Assembly: GCA_029931535.1 (NCBI GenBank)
Contig: JAQPZY010000931.1
Span: forward strand, 496,001 to 560,000
Source: Margaritifera margaritifera
Lineage: Eukaryota > Mollusca > Bivalvia > Unionida > Margaritiferidae
Length of the DNA stretch: 64,000 nt
Reading direction: 5' to 3'
Shown: positions 34,837 to 45,580 of the stretch, in pieces
Numbering within the stretch: position 1 is the first letter of the stretch
Layout of the letters: each line of letters opens with the position of its first letter
Notes under the pieces: model-generated
What the model was told of the DNA's origin: nothing
Database searches by the model: none
The model's input: the letters and a program-made list of their open reading frames with translations, nothing else
Program-made: the position numbers and the translations under genes

Positions 34837-36090
34837 TATGTTGCAAGGTATAGACTAGTATGGGCATAGGAAGGTCCTATGGGATATGCACCCCATCTTC
34901 TTAGTGTGCATTGGGTGTGTACCCGTGGAGATAAATACTGGGAAGGACAATCCTGTCTCGTCTCTGGAGCCAGCTCAGGACAACAATGTCATTTACATCA
35001 TGGCGGACTCAAATTAGTTCTCAGATGAACCGGTTGTGACGGTTCCTCCCCGTCCATTTGTGTTCACTAATACTTCCACCACCTGTCAAACCAGGTGTTG
35101 GAGGAGGAGGAAGTTTGAAAGTTTGATAAGACTGTGAGCAAAGTTTACTCCCTCCTTCCTCTAGAGTTGTGTCCTAAGCCTTTTGGTGCTGAGGACAAGA
35201 AAATTCTTTCCAGCCTGGAGAGACTTTCTGGCTCATCCAGATCTTTTGTTGCTCCCGCACTCTGAGATAGTCTGGGAGCTTGCACCAAATTATCCCAGGG
35301 CCAAGAGTTCATCCGGCAGCAGAAGGGGTGATCCGACCCCTTACTATTTTTCGGCTGCTGGTTTCTGCCTCCTGGTATTTAGTTTATTCTCCAGTTTTGC
35401 TCCTTCAGCGCCATTCTCTCTCTCTCTCCCACATCTGAATCTGGGACGACATAAGTGAGGATATATGCTTGTGCATGAGCTCGACTCCTGGTTAAAACTT
35501 TGGAGCATTAGAGCTTAAGGTCAACACTCTGGTGACAATCGCATGTGTGTCTCCTTTTGGTGGCTTGCTTCAATCTCTTGAATGAAGAATCGTTGTCTCC
35601 AGCTGCACTTTAGTACTTGCTGGAGGCTATAGCAAAGACGTTGCATCATACACTCTCCATGTCAATGGCGCTTTCAGCAGAGCTTCTTCGCCTCAACAGG
35701 GATGCTACATTGGAGATGTGCAAAATCTTGCTGGACCGCAGCAAGAACCTTTCAAGGTCTGCGTCTCTTGAGAGAGAGATGCTCTTTGGGGGCCTTATCC
35801 CCTCTGTGGTGTCATAGGATTTGAGTGACCAGCAACACAGTCCCTGGCAACACCTCTAGATCCTCGAAGCAGGCAAGAAGCACGCCCACCCTGACCGCCC
35901 TATGGGACTTTCTACCAAGTTCTTCAGTGAAGTGCAGCCTCAGCACTGTCAGAATCAGCATCAGTTCAAAGCTCCCTCCCACCCATCGTTCGCTAATCGA
36001 GGTTGTCAGAGAAGCCAAGGTAGTAAGTCTTCTGACGCCTCCTATTCTCCAAGAAGGAAGGGGTCGGCCCTAGGGAGTTGCATCCTCATC
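34837..36090 (+). pseudogene. Gag-like region of DIRS-like copy A
   Basis: The first codons (MLQGID-x-YGHRKVL, with a stop) align with MPQGINKCGHKKVFG at the start of the same region in copy B (46541), which supports a real but decayed ORF. Later parts, such as LLRLNRDATLEMCKILLDRS near 35690, are helical and charged, as expected for a structural protein. Several frames are needed to follow it. No nucleocapsid zinc knuckle was recognised. Confidence 0.5.
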
Positions 36091-36094
36091 TGCA

Positions 36095-37870
36095 GTGGCA
36101 TCCTCTTCTCAGCATCCCCGTAGGTTTCTCACCAATCCTTTCTGTAAGGATTTGATCGGATGTCACAGACGATGTGTCTGTCTATTTCACAATAGCTACC
36201 GGCTTCATTCCAGAATCATCCTCCCCATCACAGACCCACAGCTTCTTTTCCCAGTCCAAACTGGCTATATATTGGAAAAAGGTATACACCCTCAGCAGAT
36301 TGGTGCAGTCGTGGGGTGGAAAAAAGACCAGACCACGGCTTTCTATTCCCGGATCTTTCAGGTGGTAATAAAAGGCGGAACGTTTCGGGTCATAATCGAC
36401 ATTTCCGCCTTAAAGAGATTTCTTCGGGAAGAATGCTCGAAGATGGAGACTACCGCCTTGACCAGGTACGCTATAAGGTCCTACGATTGGATGATCTCTA
36501 TCGATCTACAGGATACAGATCCCCATCCTCGCACACACGGACAATAATTCCATTTTTGTCTCGACCAAGACGTATTTCGATTTTAAGCTCTATCATTCGG
36601 CATCACCTCCACCCCTAGAGCTTTTACCAGGTTGTTGGCAGCGGTCGCAGCCTACTTGACGTTATTAGGAATCGTTATCCTCCAATATTTCCATAACTTT
36701 TTGATGCGCAGTATCCTCAGAGATTCTCATCTGAAGGACCTACCCCTCTGTTGGTTGGCGGTTACCCGTCTCGGTCTTATCCCCAACCTAAAGAAGTCGG
36801 ATCTCATTCAATCTCAGGACTTCGTATATGTGCGGATAAATTTCTTTACCAGCCTAAGGACGGTTTGTATTCTTCCTGACTGGATTGTCCAAACCTGTCT
36901 CTCATAACTGCTCTTCTGGCTAAGACCTCGTCGGCTCGCCTTTACCTCTCTCTCCAGGGAACTCTGAACTTGGCTGCAGACTTAGTTCCCCTATGGAGAT
37001 TTTACTTGCACCCTCAGCAGTTCTTGCTTCTAGCAAACTGGAGACCGCACAAAGACTCTCTGTCAGCTTAGATCCCACTAGTATCTATTTTCACCACTAC
37101 TTATGTTGGTGGCTAAAATGGCACAGCTTTCTGACCGGAGTCCCAATTCCCACACACAAATCACACCGATGCATTAGATTCAGGATGGGGTACTCACCTC
37201 TTTGGTCCCTGGAAGAAGAGACCCTTCATATAAACAACTTAGACATTTTGGGCAGTGTTCTCTGTCCTTACAGGGGTATGTCAGCATCATTAGGCGTAAT
37301 TGTGTTCTGGCCGTCGGAGACAACACGTCAGTAATAGCGTACCTCAGGCGTCAGGGAGATACGCATATTCCTTATCTTTGTGTGGAAGTCTGGCACCTCC
37401 TCTGATGAGCAGGCTCGGAGGAGATCACTCTTCGAGCCAGTCATATTCTGGGCAAGAGGAATATCCTGCTAGACAGTTTGCACAGTGAGGTCATGTGATC
37501 CTCACGGAATGGTCTCTACACCATTCAATAGCAGAGTCACTTCTCCAAATAAGGGAGACTCTTGGTGAGCTTAACCACTATGAGACTGAACAGTCAGTCA
37601 CCCTTCCCTTTTATCCTTCTCCAGTACCAGATCAGAGGGTCTGGGCGGTGGATGCTTTCAGTCCTAAGTGGGATCATCTGTACGTATATGCCTTCACACC
37701 TTTCAAAATAATTTTGCAGGTACTCCACCAATTCAGTATTTCCACTGCGCGGCTCATCATGGGAGCCACCCCACCCACGCCCGTGGCCACATTCGTCATG
37801 GTTCAAGGACCTACTGGACCTGTTGGTAGAAGCGCCCACGTGATTACCACATATGAGGGACATATGTGAA
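36095..37870 (+). pseudogene. Reverse transcriptase-RNase H remnant, DIRS-like copy A
   Basis: RT blocks in order: AFYSRIFQVVIKGGTFRVII near 36335-36400; WMISIDLQDTD near 36490, the aspartate-bearing motif A; GITSTPRAFTRLL near 36620; a YFHNFL stretch at ~36695 where the catalytic YxDD box should be; then KKSDLIQSQDFVYV near 36800. RNase H blocks: DALDSGWGTHL near 37165, and GDNTSVIAYLRRQGDTH at ~37318, with EWSLHHSIAESLLQ and PVPDQRVWAVDAFSPKWDHL downstream. Frameshifts separate most blocks and the YxDD aspartates are lost, so it is inactive. Confidence 0.85.
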
Positions 37871-38340
37871 AAAGTGAACAAGGTCGTCTCCGGGGTTATG
37901 TGTTACTGGTGAAGTATGGGTTTGGTGAACTTTTACCACCATTTTTGTTACACCCCACCAGACTCTAAATCCTGTTAAGATGAATAAGTACGATGAATAC
38001 TCAACCATTTTTATCATATGAGATTAAAGTTTCTCAACGCCTTTCCCAACACTAATGAAATCAGTCGGCCATTTGCTATTTCGTCATTTGTTTCCTCGCC
38101 CCCGCTTGTCAATATTCCTCCGAAAAAAAACATGAATTTACTACACGTATTGGTGAGGGTAGGGCTGATAGCACCTCTGTGGTCTTTTCATCCACATAAT
38201 GTTGAATAAATTCCACCGACACACCAGAGTCGCTGATTTCCTCGTTTCCGTTTGGTGGCAAACCTGGTTAGATCCAAATAGGCACGCGTTGGGTCGCTGC
38301 CCTCGCTCGTCCGTAAATGTCAACAGACATTTTGTATATG

Positions 38341-38853
38341 TTAAGCGTAGTTTATAAGTGACAAGGCATCATCCACAAGCGCATGTGGAACCGGTGAATG
38401 CTCAAGTGCACCCAGCGCTTCAATCACGAAATGTCCACATATTGGGCCATTCATCTGAGTTTGCAGCGGCAGAGTTGAATATAACAGCAGTAGAAGACTC
38501 TGTCGTCGAGTGGCAAAGCCACCATCTGAATAATCAACGACTTCAGGTGGTTGTGCAAACCCGTACGAGTCAAAATACAAAATATGTCTAGGCGTTACCA
38601 TGTATAAAGCCCAATGAGGTCCAGGTCCTGTTGTCGAATCAAGGGTAATGATGCCGGTTTCCCATCCGTGGGGAATCATCGATGCAAGTACTTCCCACAT
38701 GAGGATGCTTTGGAAGCGCTTGATTGATTTTGTCGTCGCGAGTAAATCAAAATAGGTAAATGAAAAGACGGCGTCCACACCCGAAGATATTTTCCTCTCT
38801 GGGTTGTCCTGGATAGTCGAAGATCTTTTCTTTTTGTTGTAGACCCTGATCAT
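38341..38853 (-). pseudogene. Adenain-like cysteine protease of the Polinton (PRO)
   Basis: A 170-codon open frame on the minus strand, the best preserved gene of the element. It shows GPHWALYMVTP with the catalytic histidine, then YFDSYGFAQPPE with the acidic residue, and LPLQTQMNGPICGHFVIEAL with the conserved glutamine and catalytic cysteine. This is the order and spacing of adenovirus-type maturation proteases (C5/Ulp1-like fold). The family processes capsid precursors. The N-terminal ~25 residues are basic. No stop lies inside, but its surroundings are decayed, so I treat it as a relic. Confidence 0.85.
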
Positions 38854-38869
38854 CTACAGTCAAAGAACC

Positions 38870-39270
38870 TGGAAGGTCCGCCACAAATCGCCCTTTTTAG
38901 AGTCATCCTGGATGCGGTTTTCTGGGCCCCTAACGCAGATGATTTTGCAACCGCAGGAGCCGCAGCCGCCAACAACGCTGGAATCACCGCAAGGAATGGA
39001 GATATTCCGCCGCTCTTTTGCATTGCGCCACCTCTGATTTCAACAACTTGAATGTGATCGATGTGTTCTTTTGTTTGGCCGCATTGAGCTGGTCAAGTTG
39101 CATTTGGGTTAGCTACACGGCGACAATTATTATTAGCTTTTTCAGAGAAAGTTTCAATGTAACCCCACACACATCTTTTATTGCGCTCTTTATTTTCGCA
39201 AGCTGTTTTTGGTTAAGACCAAACTTAACTTCGTGATCTGACTTTATTATTTGAAAAAAGAACAGATTCA
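38870..39270 (-). pseudogene. pX/pVI-like small virion protein remnant of the Polinton
   Basis: On the minus strand, blocks in two frames read LNQKQLAKIKSAIKDVCGVT, then LTQMQLDQLNAAKQKNTSI, then KSGGISPFLAVIPALLAAAA. The pattern is two helix-forming repeats with Q-x-x-K-I and L-x-x-A spacing, then a GG-initiated hydrophobic alanine-rich segment. This matches the small Polinton protein usually found beside protease and capsid genes. The exact role, a cement or membrane-active function by analogy with adenovirus pVI/pX, is inference. Confidence 0.55.
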
Positions 39271-39291
39271 ATTACAAGTCCATGAAAACAA

Positions 39292-40264
39292 CTACCGGTT
39301 TTCTATTGGTGCATCAAAGACCCTCAGTTGACCACTTGTGCCCTCCAACAACAGCATCTTATCAGAGAGAATCACAGCAATGCGTCTGTAATCGGGAACG
39401 GGGTGCTGAGTTACACGTGCATGAAAGTGCATGTCGACCACAGACTGCTTAACCAGGTCCAAGCGTCCCAATGAAAAGTAATAAATCGGGTACAATGTAG
39501 AAAAATCATGTTGGGAAATCTGCAGACGCATGTCAACATTTTGAGTCTGGTTGATGTATGACCACAACTATTGATATGCACGTGCGACATGATTGTTTGC
39601 AAAGTCAAGCAAAATTTCTTCCGAGGAGTCCTGATGACTGTTTAACCGCAAAAAAACTTCAGACACTCCTCACTGGTCAGATATCATTGTACTAGTCTCC
39701 TGCCCGCCGTTTGCCCGAGCTATTGTTTGAAACGCCACGAACACGTGTATTGGTGCTCTTACATCTCTTTGTTCTTTAGGTTTTTTGGCCATCAAAACTG
39801 CGGAACGCTTTGTTCCATCAAGTTTGTGGTGAGCATGAGAAATGACAGCGCTGACGTGCCTCGGAAACTCATAAATGACAACAAACGTATCTTTGCAGCC
39901 ATCGAAGGGGTTATCAGAGGCATCCACAATGTCAATTTTGACAACATAACTTTACCATCGGCGACACCATTATCAAGTCAAATTGCATCTTTGCTGTACT
40001 CTATCGCTGCTGAACAACGCCATGATACCGTTGTTGACAAAGCCTACCTTGGTACCGTCGGGGTAATTGTCATCGTCAGCTTGTATAAGTTTTCCATCGA
40101 TTTCCAAGAAGGCCTCTTACGGGAGAAAATACCTAGATGTGTCATGTACTTGTCATTTTCTAAGCCTGGTGCGAATAATACTGAAACTTTCGGACGTTTT
40201 TATCTAACAACACAGGCGCGTCAATGCCGAACGCGGTATCAGGTGGGTCTTCGAATTGTGCCAT
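39292..40264 (-). pseudogene. Major capsid protein remnant of the Polinton (double jelly-roll type)
   Basis: The minus strand starts at an ATG at 40264 (MAQFEDPPDTAFGIDAPVLL) and ends at a stop at 39292. Blocks in order: KYMTHLGIFSRKRPSW near 40150; KVMLSKLTLWMPLITP near 39960; RAPIHVFVAFQTIARANGG near 39745; NNHVARAYQ and a SQHDFSTLYPIYYF block near 39480; VVDMHFHARVTQ and RIAVILSDKMLLLEG to the end. Order and phrasing fit the Polinton capsid family also annotated in invertebrates as F54H12.2-like. At least three frameshifts or stops break it. The overlapping 179-codon plus-strand ORF (39727-40266) is a shadow. Confidence 0.7.
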
Positions 40265-40289
40265 GATGAAATTTTATACATTATCGGTT

Positions 40290-40780
40290 TCGTCTAACAC
40301 CTTTTTGTGAAACGGCTTTGCCGTCCAGACCCCGTGCTCAACTGTAACCTATTTCCAGCATTTGCTGTCATCGAATCGGTACTGGCATGCGCCAACTCAG
40401 TCAGACGTCGTTGAACGGCTTCGTTGATGATTTTACTGACCTGTGTGGCCATTGTTGCCGTCGACGTGAGCCCTTTGGTTGTACCCGCAGTGCTGAAGTC
40501 ACTAATTGCCGTAGCCAATCTCGAATTGACTGAAACGCGTGCAATCCCAGATGTTTCAACTGGTCCATGGCAGCAACGCTTTTGATGCGATCAACGACTC
40601 GCATCGCAACTTGTTTAGCGATCAGCGCTGAACGCAAGGTTAGACCCGCGACCACCTTTGGCCCTGCCTGTTAACAATCCCTGGACAACATTGGCAAGGC
40701 CATTTCCACAATATGTCGCATAAACGGATTTTCTCGAGTTGACGACACGCACGGGTCTCACAACGTCCACGTACGATCGT
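40290..40780 (-). pseudogene. Basic, glycine- and arginine-containing Polinton protein remnant
   Basis: On the minus strand, from about 40780 down, frames give GNGLANVVQGLLTGRAKGG, then AGLTLRSALIAKQVAMRVV and TATMATQVSKIINEAVQRRL. The combination of a glycine-rich hydrophobic start and basic helices is common to the protein encoded next to the Polinton capsid gene. It lies directly upstream of the capsid remnant. No catalytic motif is visible and its identity is not established. Confidence 0.4.
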
Positions 40781-40791
40781 CATTGTATATA

Positions 40792-41240
40792 TTAAATGTC
40801 AGGTCGATCTCTAATATACAGTTGTATCGTCAGGGTCTCCCCGCAGAGGTCCAACGCATGTCCGTCCCGGTCCACGATGAATAAAGGAATGTGCGTAAAT
40901 TGGGGATTGCTGCATGGAAGATACATGGCACCAAGGGAGTAATCGAGAGCAATCCACTCGCGGGCGCATTCGGGGAGAACCCGAACAATATGTAGCTCTG
41001 CAAGGCAGCTCAGCTGCTCGTGGAAGTTACGCTTTCCGCACCTGAAAGGTTTGCTCAGAGGTGACGCTCCTGGTTGTATTTGCAACTCGGCATTACTTTC
41101 GCGGAGCACACGAAGTGATTCAAAGGAAAGCTCCTCAGAACTCATCATCGGTGTTATATACATCATCGATGTCGTCAATGAGTTCGTGTATCAACGCGCA
41201 AAACGTCTCCGCGTCCATGATGTGCTCAGTGAGCCACCGC
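40792..41240 (-). pseudogene. Unassigned Polinton ORF, possibly a second virion protein
   Basis: The minus strand runs from an ATG near 41221 (MDAETFCALIHELIDDIDDV) to a stop at 40792, with one in-frame stop soon after DDEF. Another frame continues through ELSFESLRVLRESNAELQIQ, LAELHIVRVLPECAREWIAL and TIQLYIRDRPDI. The end is rich in predicted beta strands and could belong to a jelly-roll such as a penton-like minor capsid protein. I do not recognise the family and this is a guess from composition and position. Confidence 0.4.
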
Positions 41241-41640
41241 TAACAATTGGATGCGGCCTCAGTGATGACTTCTGGCACTTTGTTGCCAGCGCAAACTAAC
41301 CCCACGAGTGTTTCCAACCTGTCCACAATTTCATGGACCCGCTGCTGGCCTGCGATCGCACAATCAACGATGGGCAAATGTTGCGCTTTGCTGATGCCTT
41401 CACTCAACGACTTGTTGCAAATGTTGTCTCCCGTGTCAAATTTTATATTCACCGTCAAATTCCTTCCTTGCCATGCCGTTATTAAACGTCTCCCAATATA
41501 CATATCCAGCCCAATTTGCAGATGTAACATTGTCGGTACGTTTCTTATATGGTTCCGTTGCGTAATCTTTCCAGTCATCCCCGAAAAAGATGCGGCAAAT
41601 TACGAGACATCCTCATTCATCTTAAATATTAAAATAAATA
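41240..41640 (-). pseudogene. Unassigned Polinton-associated ORF (112 codons open)
   Basis: On the minus strand 41578-41240 is open: HLQIGLDMYIGRRLITAWQG, then NLTVNIKFDTGDNICNKSL, then VDCAIAGQQRVHEIVDRLET. No known motif is visible. It ends at a stop next to the following ORF start, as expected for compact Polinton gene packing. Confidence 0.4.
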
Positions 41641-42060
41641 TTAAATATTCCAGGCCGTGATATCCTTGATCTGTGTTTGGGTGGTTCTGGAGGATGCTCA
41701 ATTGCCCTTTGGACTCCCGAAATCTGCTCTGGCAAGTGTTCAGTGACTTTGGCCTTCTTATTAATCGGACCCGGTTTCTCTTCTGTTCCGATGATCTCGG
41801 CAGTGGTTATCCACTACTTTCGTCAACTCCTTCGTGTGGCTTTCATCAGCAGTACAAACGTTTGTTCGAAGCTCTCTGTGAGGTTTTCCCGTTCAGTCTG
41901 CGCCTACCGCAACATATCTTTCACACGTTCGCGGACATCTATGTGCGCACGAAGAAGTTGTTCGCGGACTCGCTTGTGGTGTCTATCAGCAGTCTCTGCT
42001 CTGGCATCACTGGCAGGTTTTGGCATTGTATACATTTGCCATGATTGTTAAATTGATTTA
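41640..42060 (-). pseudogene. Charged, helix-rich Polinton ORF remnant
   Basis: On the minus strand one frame reads DARAETADRHHKRVREQLLR, then HIDVRERVKDML, then ERENLTESFEQTFVLLMKA. This arginine- and glutamate-rich pattern suggests a coiled coil. Stops follow. Two overlapping plus-strand ORFs of ~123 codons at 41673-42051 are serine/cysteine-rich shadows. Further minus-strand text at 42145-42235 (YVTLVESLDDSGSASLYPHE) may belong to the same or another gene. Confidence 0.35.
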
Positions 42061-42282
42061 TTAGACACATTTGCTTGAGACCCGAGTGATATATTTTTCC
42101 ACATCAGTCAAGTATATCATGAGGAAACCGTATGGGTCCCGGGTGACTCACGCAAACATATTTTGAAACTCATGCGGATACAAGGAAGCTGAACCGCTGT
42201 CGTCCAAAGATTCAACAAGCGTCACATACGCGTTAAAACACATTTACGCATGTGGCCCCTAACATGACCTCTACTTTTGCAG

Positions 42283-42837
42283 GTGGACATGAATTTTTCA
42301 TAGCCGTTGCTGTGTTGTTGACAAAGCAACATTTGTGGGTTCGTTGTGGGCATATCAGCATACATCGCGATCAAGCTATTGTGGAATGATTCAACCGCAC
42401 ACTTGCGGCACGATTATTCATGCACCAGTACGCGGAGGAATTATTAATGCGAACTACAGAGCGATGTCGCCAGTGGGTGACGCGACTTCGCACAGTCATA
42501 CCCGCATTGAATAATAAACCACACGCGATCAGGCAGAAAACCGTCGCAGTCACACGAGGTGCTTTGCCGCCGCAACCACCCGAGTTAGTCTTTGTTGGAA
42601 ATAATCGAATCTGGTACCTGTATGCCCCGGGTGAACTGGAAGATGGGCAATGTTGTGCTACTGAACAGGTGTGGTCATATGATGCATTCACGTTCTCGGA
42701 CTGGATTGATATTCCGGGACAACCAACGCGCTACCATCGGTGCCAGACCATTCTGCTGTCCAACCATGAGTGGTGAAGCCACCAGGCAGAGCATTTGTGC
42801 GGGAAGAATTACAACTCATTCCCGTGAATACATAATT
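42283..42837 (+). pseudogene. Retroviral-type integrase remnant of the Polinton (C-terminal half)
   Basis: The plus strand gives GGHEFFIAVAVLLTKQH, then HISIHRDQAIVE, an in-frame TGA at 42387, FNRTLAARLFMHQYAEELL, a further helix with ALNNKPHAI, LPPQPPELVFVGNN, WYLYAPGELEDG and, after a frameshift near 42760, AFVREELQLIPVNT with a stop at ~42837. The IVE-x-FNRTLA block carries the last acidic residue of the DDE catalytic triad. The earlier part of the core and the zinc-binding N-terminus are missing or unrecognisable. The gene ends about 45 bp from the end of the convergent PolB gene. Confidence 0.8.
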
Positions 42838-42881
42838 ATCGCCAGGGTCCGTTGTTGCGAACTTCCTCAGCACGCGATCGT

Positions 42882-45190
42882 GTAGTGCCCGTACGTCTAA
42901 GAGGTGATTCCTTCAGAGTTAATCCACTGCTTGGTGTCGAGGGGGGACAAACTCACCTTGGTACAATGGTATACACCCATTGATGTTTTTGTGTGTGAAT
43001 TCACATTGCTTGCGTAGACACTCCACATACATTTTGTGCCGGACTTCCTTTTGCACAACCATATGTTTTTGTTAGCAGACTTTATCGATCACATTTTGTG
43101 GTGCAGTCACATGAATTCCTTGATGGGTTTGTCCACGCATTGGTTCTTGAATTTCCCCACGAAATCTTTGTTGTTGTTGCTGAAAAGCAGATGGTCCTTC
43201 GGATACTCGCCGGTGTCAAACTCACCCACGTCCGAGTAAACGTGATTGTTGGTAATATGCACCAGTAACGAATCCGTGTCCATGTACGTCATCCGTATGT
43301 TATCGCTTTACCACGGCTTGAACTTGTCGTAGTGGAATTCATACATAAGAAGCTTTGAAAGATCTAATACTGATGAGCCAACATATGGGTTTCTTCAGCT
43401 TCAGTTTGGATTTTTTTACTGTGAACGGCAATGAGTCTATCGTTAAATACTTTATGCGATTCGAATGCGAGATCCGCAATGAGACTACAAACCTTATCTT
43501 GTTCGCTGTTCCAAACAAGATCAACTCAGATTAACTTCCACAGGTTCTCCATAGTTTTGCCAAATACGGCATTATTCATGAGCTCAGAAAAGTCCTTTTC
43601 AAACTCATTTGTCATGACCGTTCGAAGGTCGGTGTTCATCTGGATGTAATAGCCATCCGCGCGCGCTGGCGAAACCGGAACATTCGATGGACTTGCAGCA
43701 CACGCACCCCAAACCGCAGATACAACTGCAGGTTTCGTACGTGGATGATATAGCTGTCTTTCGGGCGCAGATATGGAGAGTGGAGCATTCGGTGAACTTA
43801 CTTCCGGAATTGTCGATGAGCGCACACTGGAAGGGGGACATCCATTCACGGGGTTTCGACTGCACTTCCGGGTCTGGCGGGTAATCATTGTGCGCGTGTT
43901 GAAGCTCATCCGGGTATTCCAAGTCGACTTCGAAGAAGTACTCTATGTCGCTGTTGATGTCGTACTTGCGTATGTACGCGTGTATGTTTGCATCCGCGGG
44001 ATCGATTGCATAATCGCCCATTTATTCAGGTTTTTGCAATCAATATACATGATGTAACTGTTTGGGATGATGGGGTTGTATCTGCACCCGCCGGGTTGTT
44101 CACGCGAGCGTAACGGTAACTCGTCATGGAAATCCTGCCGCAGATATCACGTTGGATGAACAAATGTTGATCGATGTCCGTTAGGGTGGCAACTGAGTTT
44201 CCAAAAACTTCTCCGTGTCGGTCATGTACTCATACGAGTAGATTCCTTTGCGCGTGAACAACTTGAATATTTCAAATTCATCAGCAGTTTCGTCGTATCG
44301 ACGAGTGATCGTAAAGCGATCGATGCCGTTACCGTAAGGTAGCTCACGAGATTGTTCAGGCTGGAATTGAGAAACTGCAGCTAGCCAATAATCTGTAGCT
44401 GGACGAGCCGGATCATCATATAGTTTTCCATGTTGTTGGGAATTACACTTATTGGTGCGTTCGATTCCGTTGCGACTCTTTGCATGATCAAGTGGCCATG
44501 TGGCAGTGATTGTGCACTTTGTCATCGGTGGAGCTGAAAGCGCCATCACAGATCCAGCGAATGTCATCACAGGTCATATTCATGTCCACAGGCGAGAAAA
44601 GCTGTTGCCAGATACATTTCGCGGTAACCTCGAGCGATTTAAGGAACACCTCCATCGAATCCTTGCCACGATGCAACATTGGTGGCCCAGTCGCTCCATC
44701 AGATCTGAATACAGTGTAACTGTAACAAAACTAGCATGGGACTTGTTCAACAACTTGCGTTCTATTTGACTGAACCGTGGGGTTTTAGTGATTGTTGGAA
44801 CTCACAGGAACGTTCAGGCATTCAAAGTCGGCGTAAATCACATATGGAACTTTCATCTTTCATTGCACAGCGGTGAATTTTAAAATGTTCTTGCCGGGTA
44901 CTGGCATGATCGTACGCTGCGGCTTCTCGCTGACTCCCCCACAGTACAAGTTATGCTTGTAAAGCAACTGTTGCCTGGTAAATATATGCTGGCAGTGCTC
45001 ACACAATGGAATTTTCTCCGGTTGTCCTTGCTGTGCCGGTACACCATTCGGGGAAAATCTTTTTTTACACGTAATGATGCCCCGACTCTGGGCTATCCAT
45101 GTTGCTCAACAATAACATATTAACCTTAGTGCGCTCGTGTGTATGTGGGGATAGTCGATGCGGATACAAGCATTTGTTCAAAGCTAACAT
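42882..45190 (-). pseudogene. Protein-primed family B DNA polymerase remnant of the Polinton
   Basis: On the minus strand from ~45190: VNMLLLSNMDS; a Cys/His finger-like CEHCQHIFTRQQLLYKHNLYC-type stretch at ~45005-44945; the exonuclease motif VPYVIYADFE at ~44850-44823; CDGAFSSTDDKVHNHCHMAT near 44560-44500; FKLFTRKGIYSYEYMTDTEK near 44240; the palm motif A region FFEVDLEYP at ~43935-43910; motif [14 protein letters not shown] at ~43576-43538; motif C YMDTDS at ~43286-43269; and a C-terminal GHY end near 42890. Several frameshifts and stops break it, and it is ~2.3 kb against the 3 kb or more usual for the family. It differs in sequence from the polymerase at 1-2297. Confidence 0.9.
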
Positions 45191-45243
45191 ATTAACGGCG
45201 ATACAGAGGCTCTAATGTCCTGTACTCTAGGTCCAAGTCAAAA

Positions 45244-45345
45244 GATTATGATATTTTATATGTTGCCTGTGACTAAGGAGTCAGATTGGAATAATATTCT
45301 TTACAATTCTGGTCCTTGAACCCATTGCAATTATGGAAGGGTAAG
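45244..45345 (-). repeat. Inverted copy of the DIRS-like terminal repeat
   Basis: Reverse-complemented, 45310-45261 reads ccagaattgtaaagaatatt followed by attccaatctgactcctta. It matches the left end of copy A (34451-34500) at nearly every position, in opposite orientation. Inverted terminal repeats are a defining property of DIRS elements. It lies just right of the Polinton's PolB. Confidence 0.75.
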
Positions 45346-45580
45346 CTTAAATTAATATAAACATTTTGTCAAATGAACGTCAAATAGAAGTTTTATTACG
45401 TCCTTCTTTTTGTTAGAATAAATGTAAAGGTATGTCATTAATTGGCAGAAAATTATATTTCAGAAAGTTGATATGTATTCTCACAAATATTCATTGTCTC
45501 TTTATACACTCAATAGAATATGAGAATGTTTAGTTGAAATATTTTACAGCAGTGCTTACAATTATCGATGTAAATTTCAG

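Larger units (their letters stand above)
34300..37900 (+). mobile_element. DIRS-like (tyrosine-recombinase class) retrotransposon, copy A
   Basis: The left terminal region contains ccagaattgaaaagaacatg followed by attccaatctgactcc at 34451-34495. It recurs in direct orientation near 46150 (start of copy B) and inverted at 45261-45310. A gag-like zone follows from 34837 and RT-RNase H from 36095 to 37870. The order and the RNase H signature match DIRS-like elements; no recombinase is seen before the Polinton begins. Frames are broken throughout. The left boundary is approximate. Confidence 0.75.
38018..45190 (-). mobile_element. Decayed Polinton/Maverick element (about 7.2 kb left)
   Basis: A cluster of genes diagnostic of Polintons: adenovirus-type protease, pX-like protein, major capsid protein, a basic protein, unassigned ORFs, retroviral-type integrase (opposite strand) and protein-primed PolB. 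Nearly all are on the minus strand and all are broken. The packaging ATPase was not found, no terminal inverted repeats were recognised, and it is shorter than typical 15-20 kb Polintons, so it is a truncated copy. The left ~320 bp (38018-38340) carries a minus-strand fragment of unknown identity. The base composition is visibly more GC-rich than the surrounding intron. Confidence 0.85.
30695..45580 (+). other. Roco intron 5 (14.9 kb), filled with nested mobile elements
   Basis: This intron lies between gtaaga and taaatttcag and splits the COR domain. It contains a G-run at ~30867, a tandem array (31200-32720), DIRS-like copy A, a decayed Polinton and an inverted DIRS terminal-repeat match. 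The stretch 32725-34300 shows no feature I can support; the 103-codon ORF at 33048-33359 resembles nothing I know. Confidence 0.85.

Noticed and set aside
39727..40266. 179-codon plus-strand ORF inside the Polinton
   Set aside because: It lies antisense to recognisable capsid blocks and shows no family pattern; shadow of the capsid gene.
41673..42051. Two overlapping ~123-codon plus-strand ORFs
   Set aside because: Serine/cysteine-rich antisense text over a charged minus-strand frame; no known motif.
42061..42240. N-terminal half of the Polinton integrase
   Set aside because: The plus strand here has no integrase blocks; a minus-strand fragment (YVTLVESLDDSG) is more plausible, so the integrase was started at 42283.
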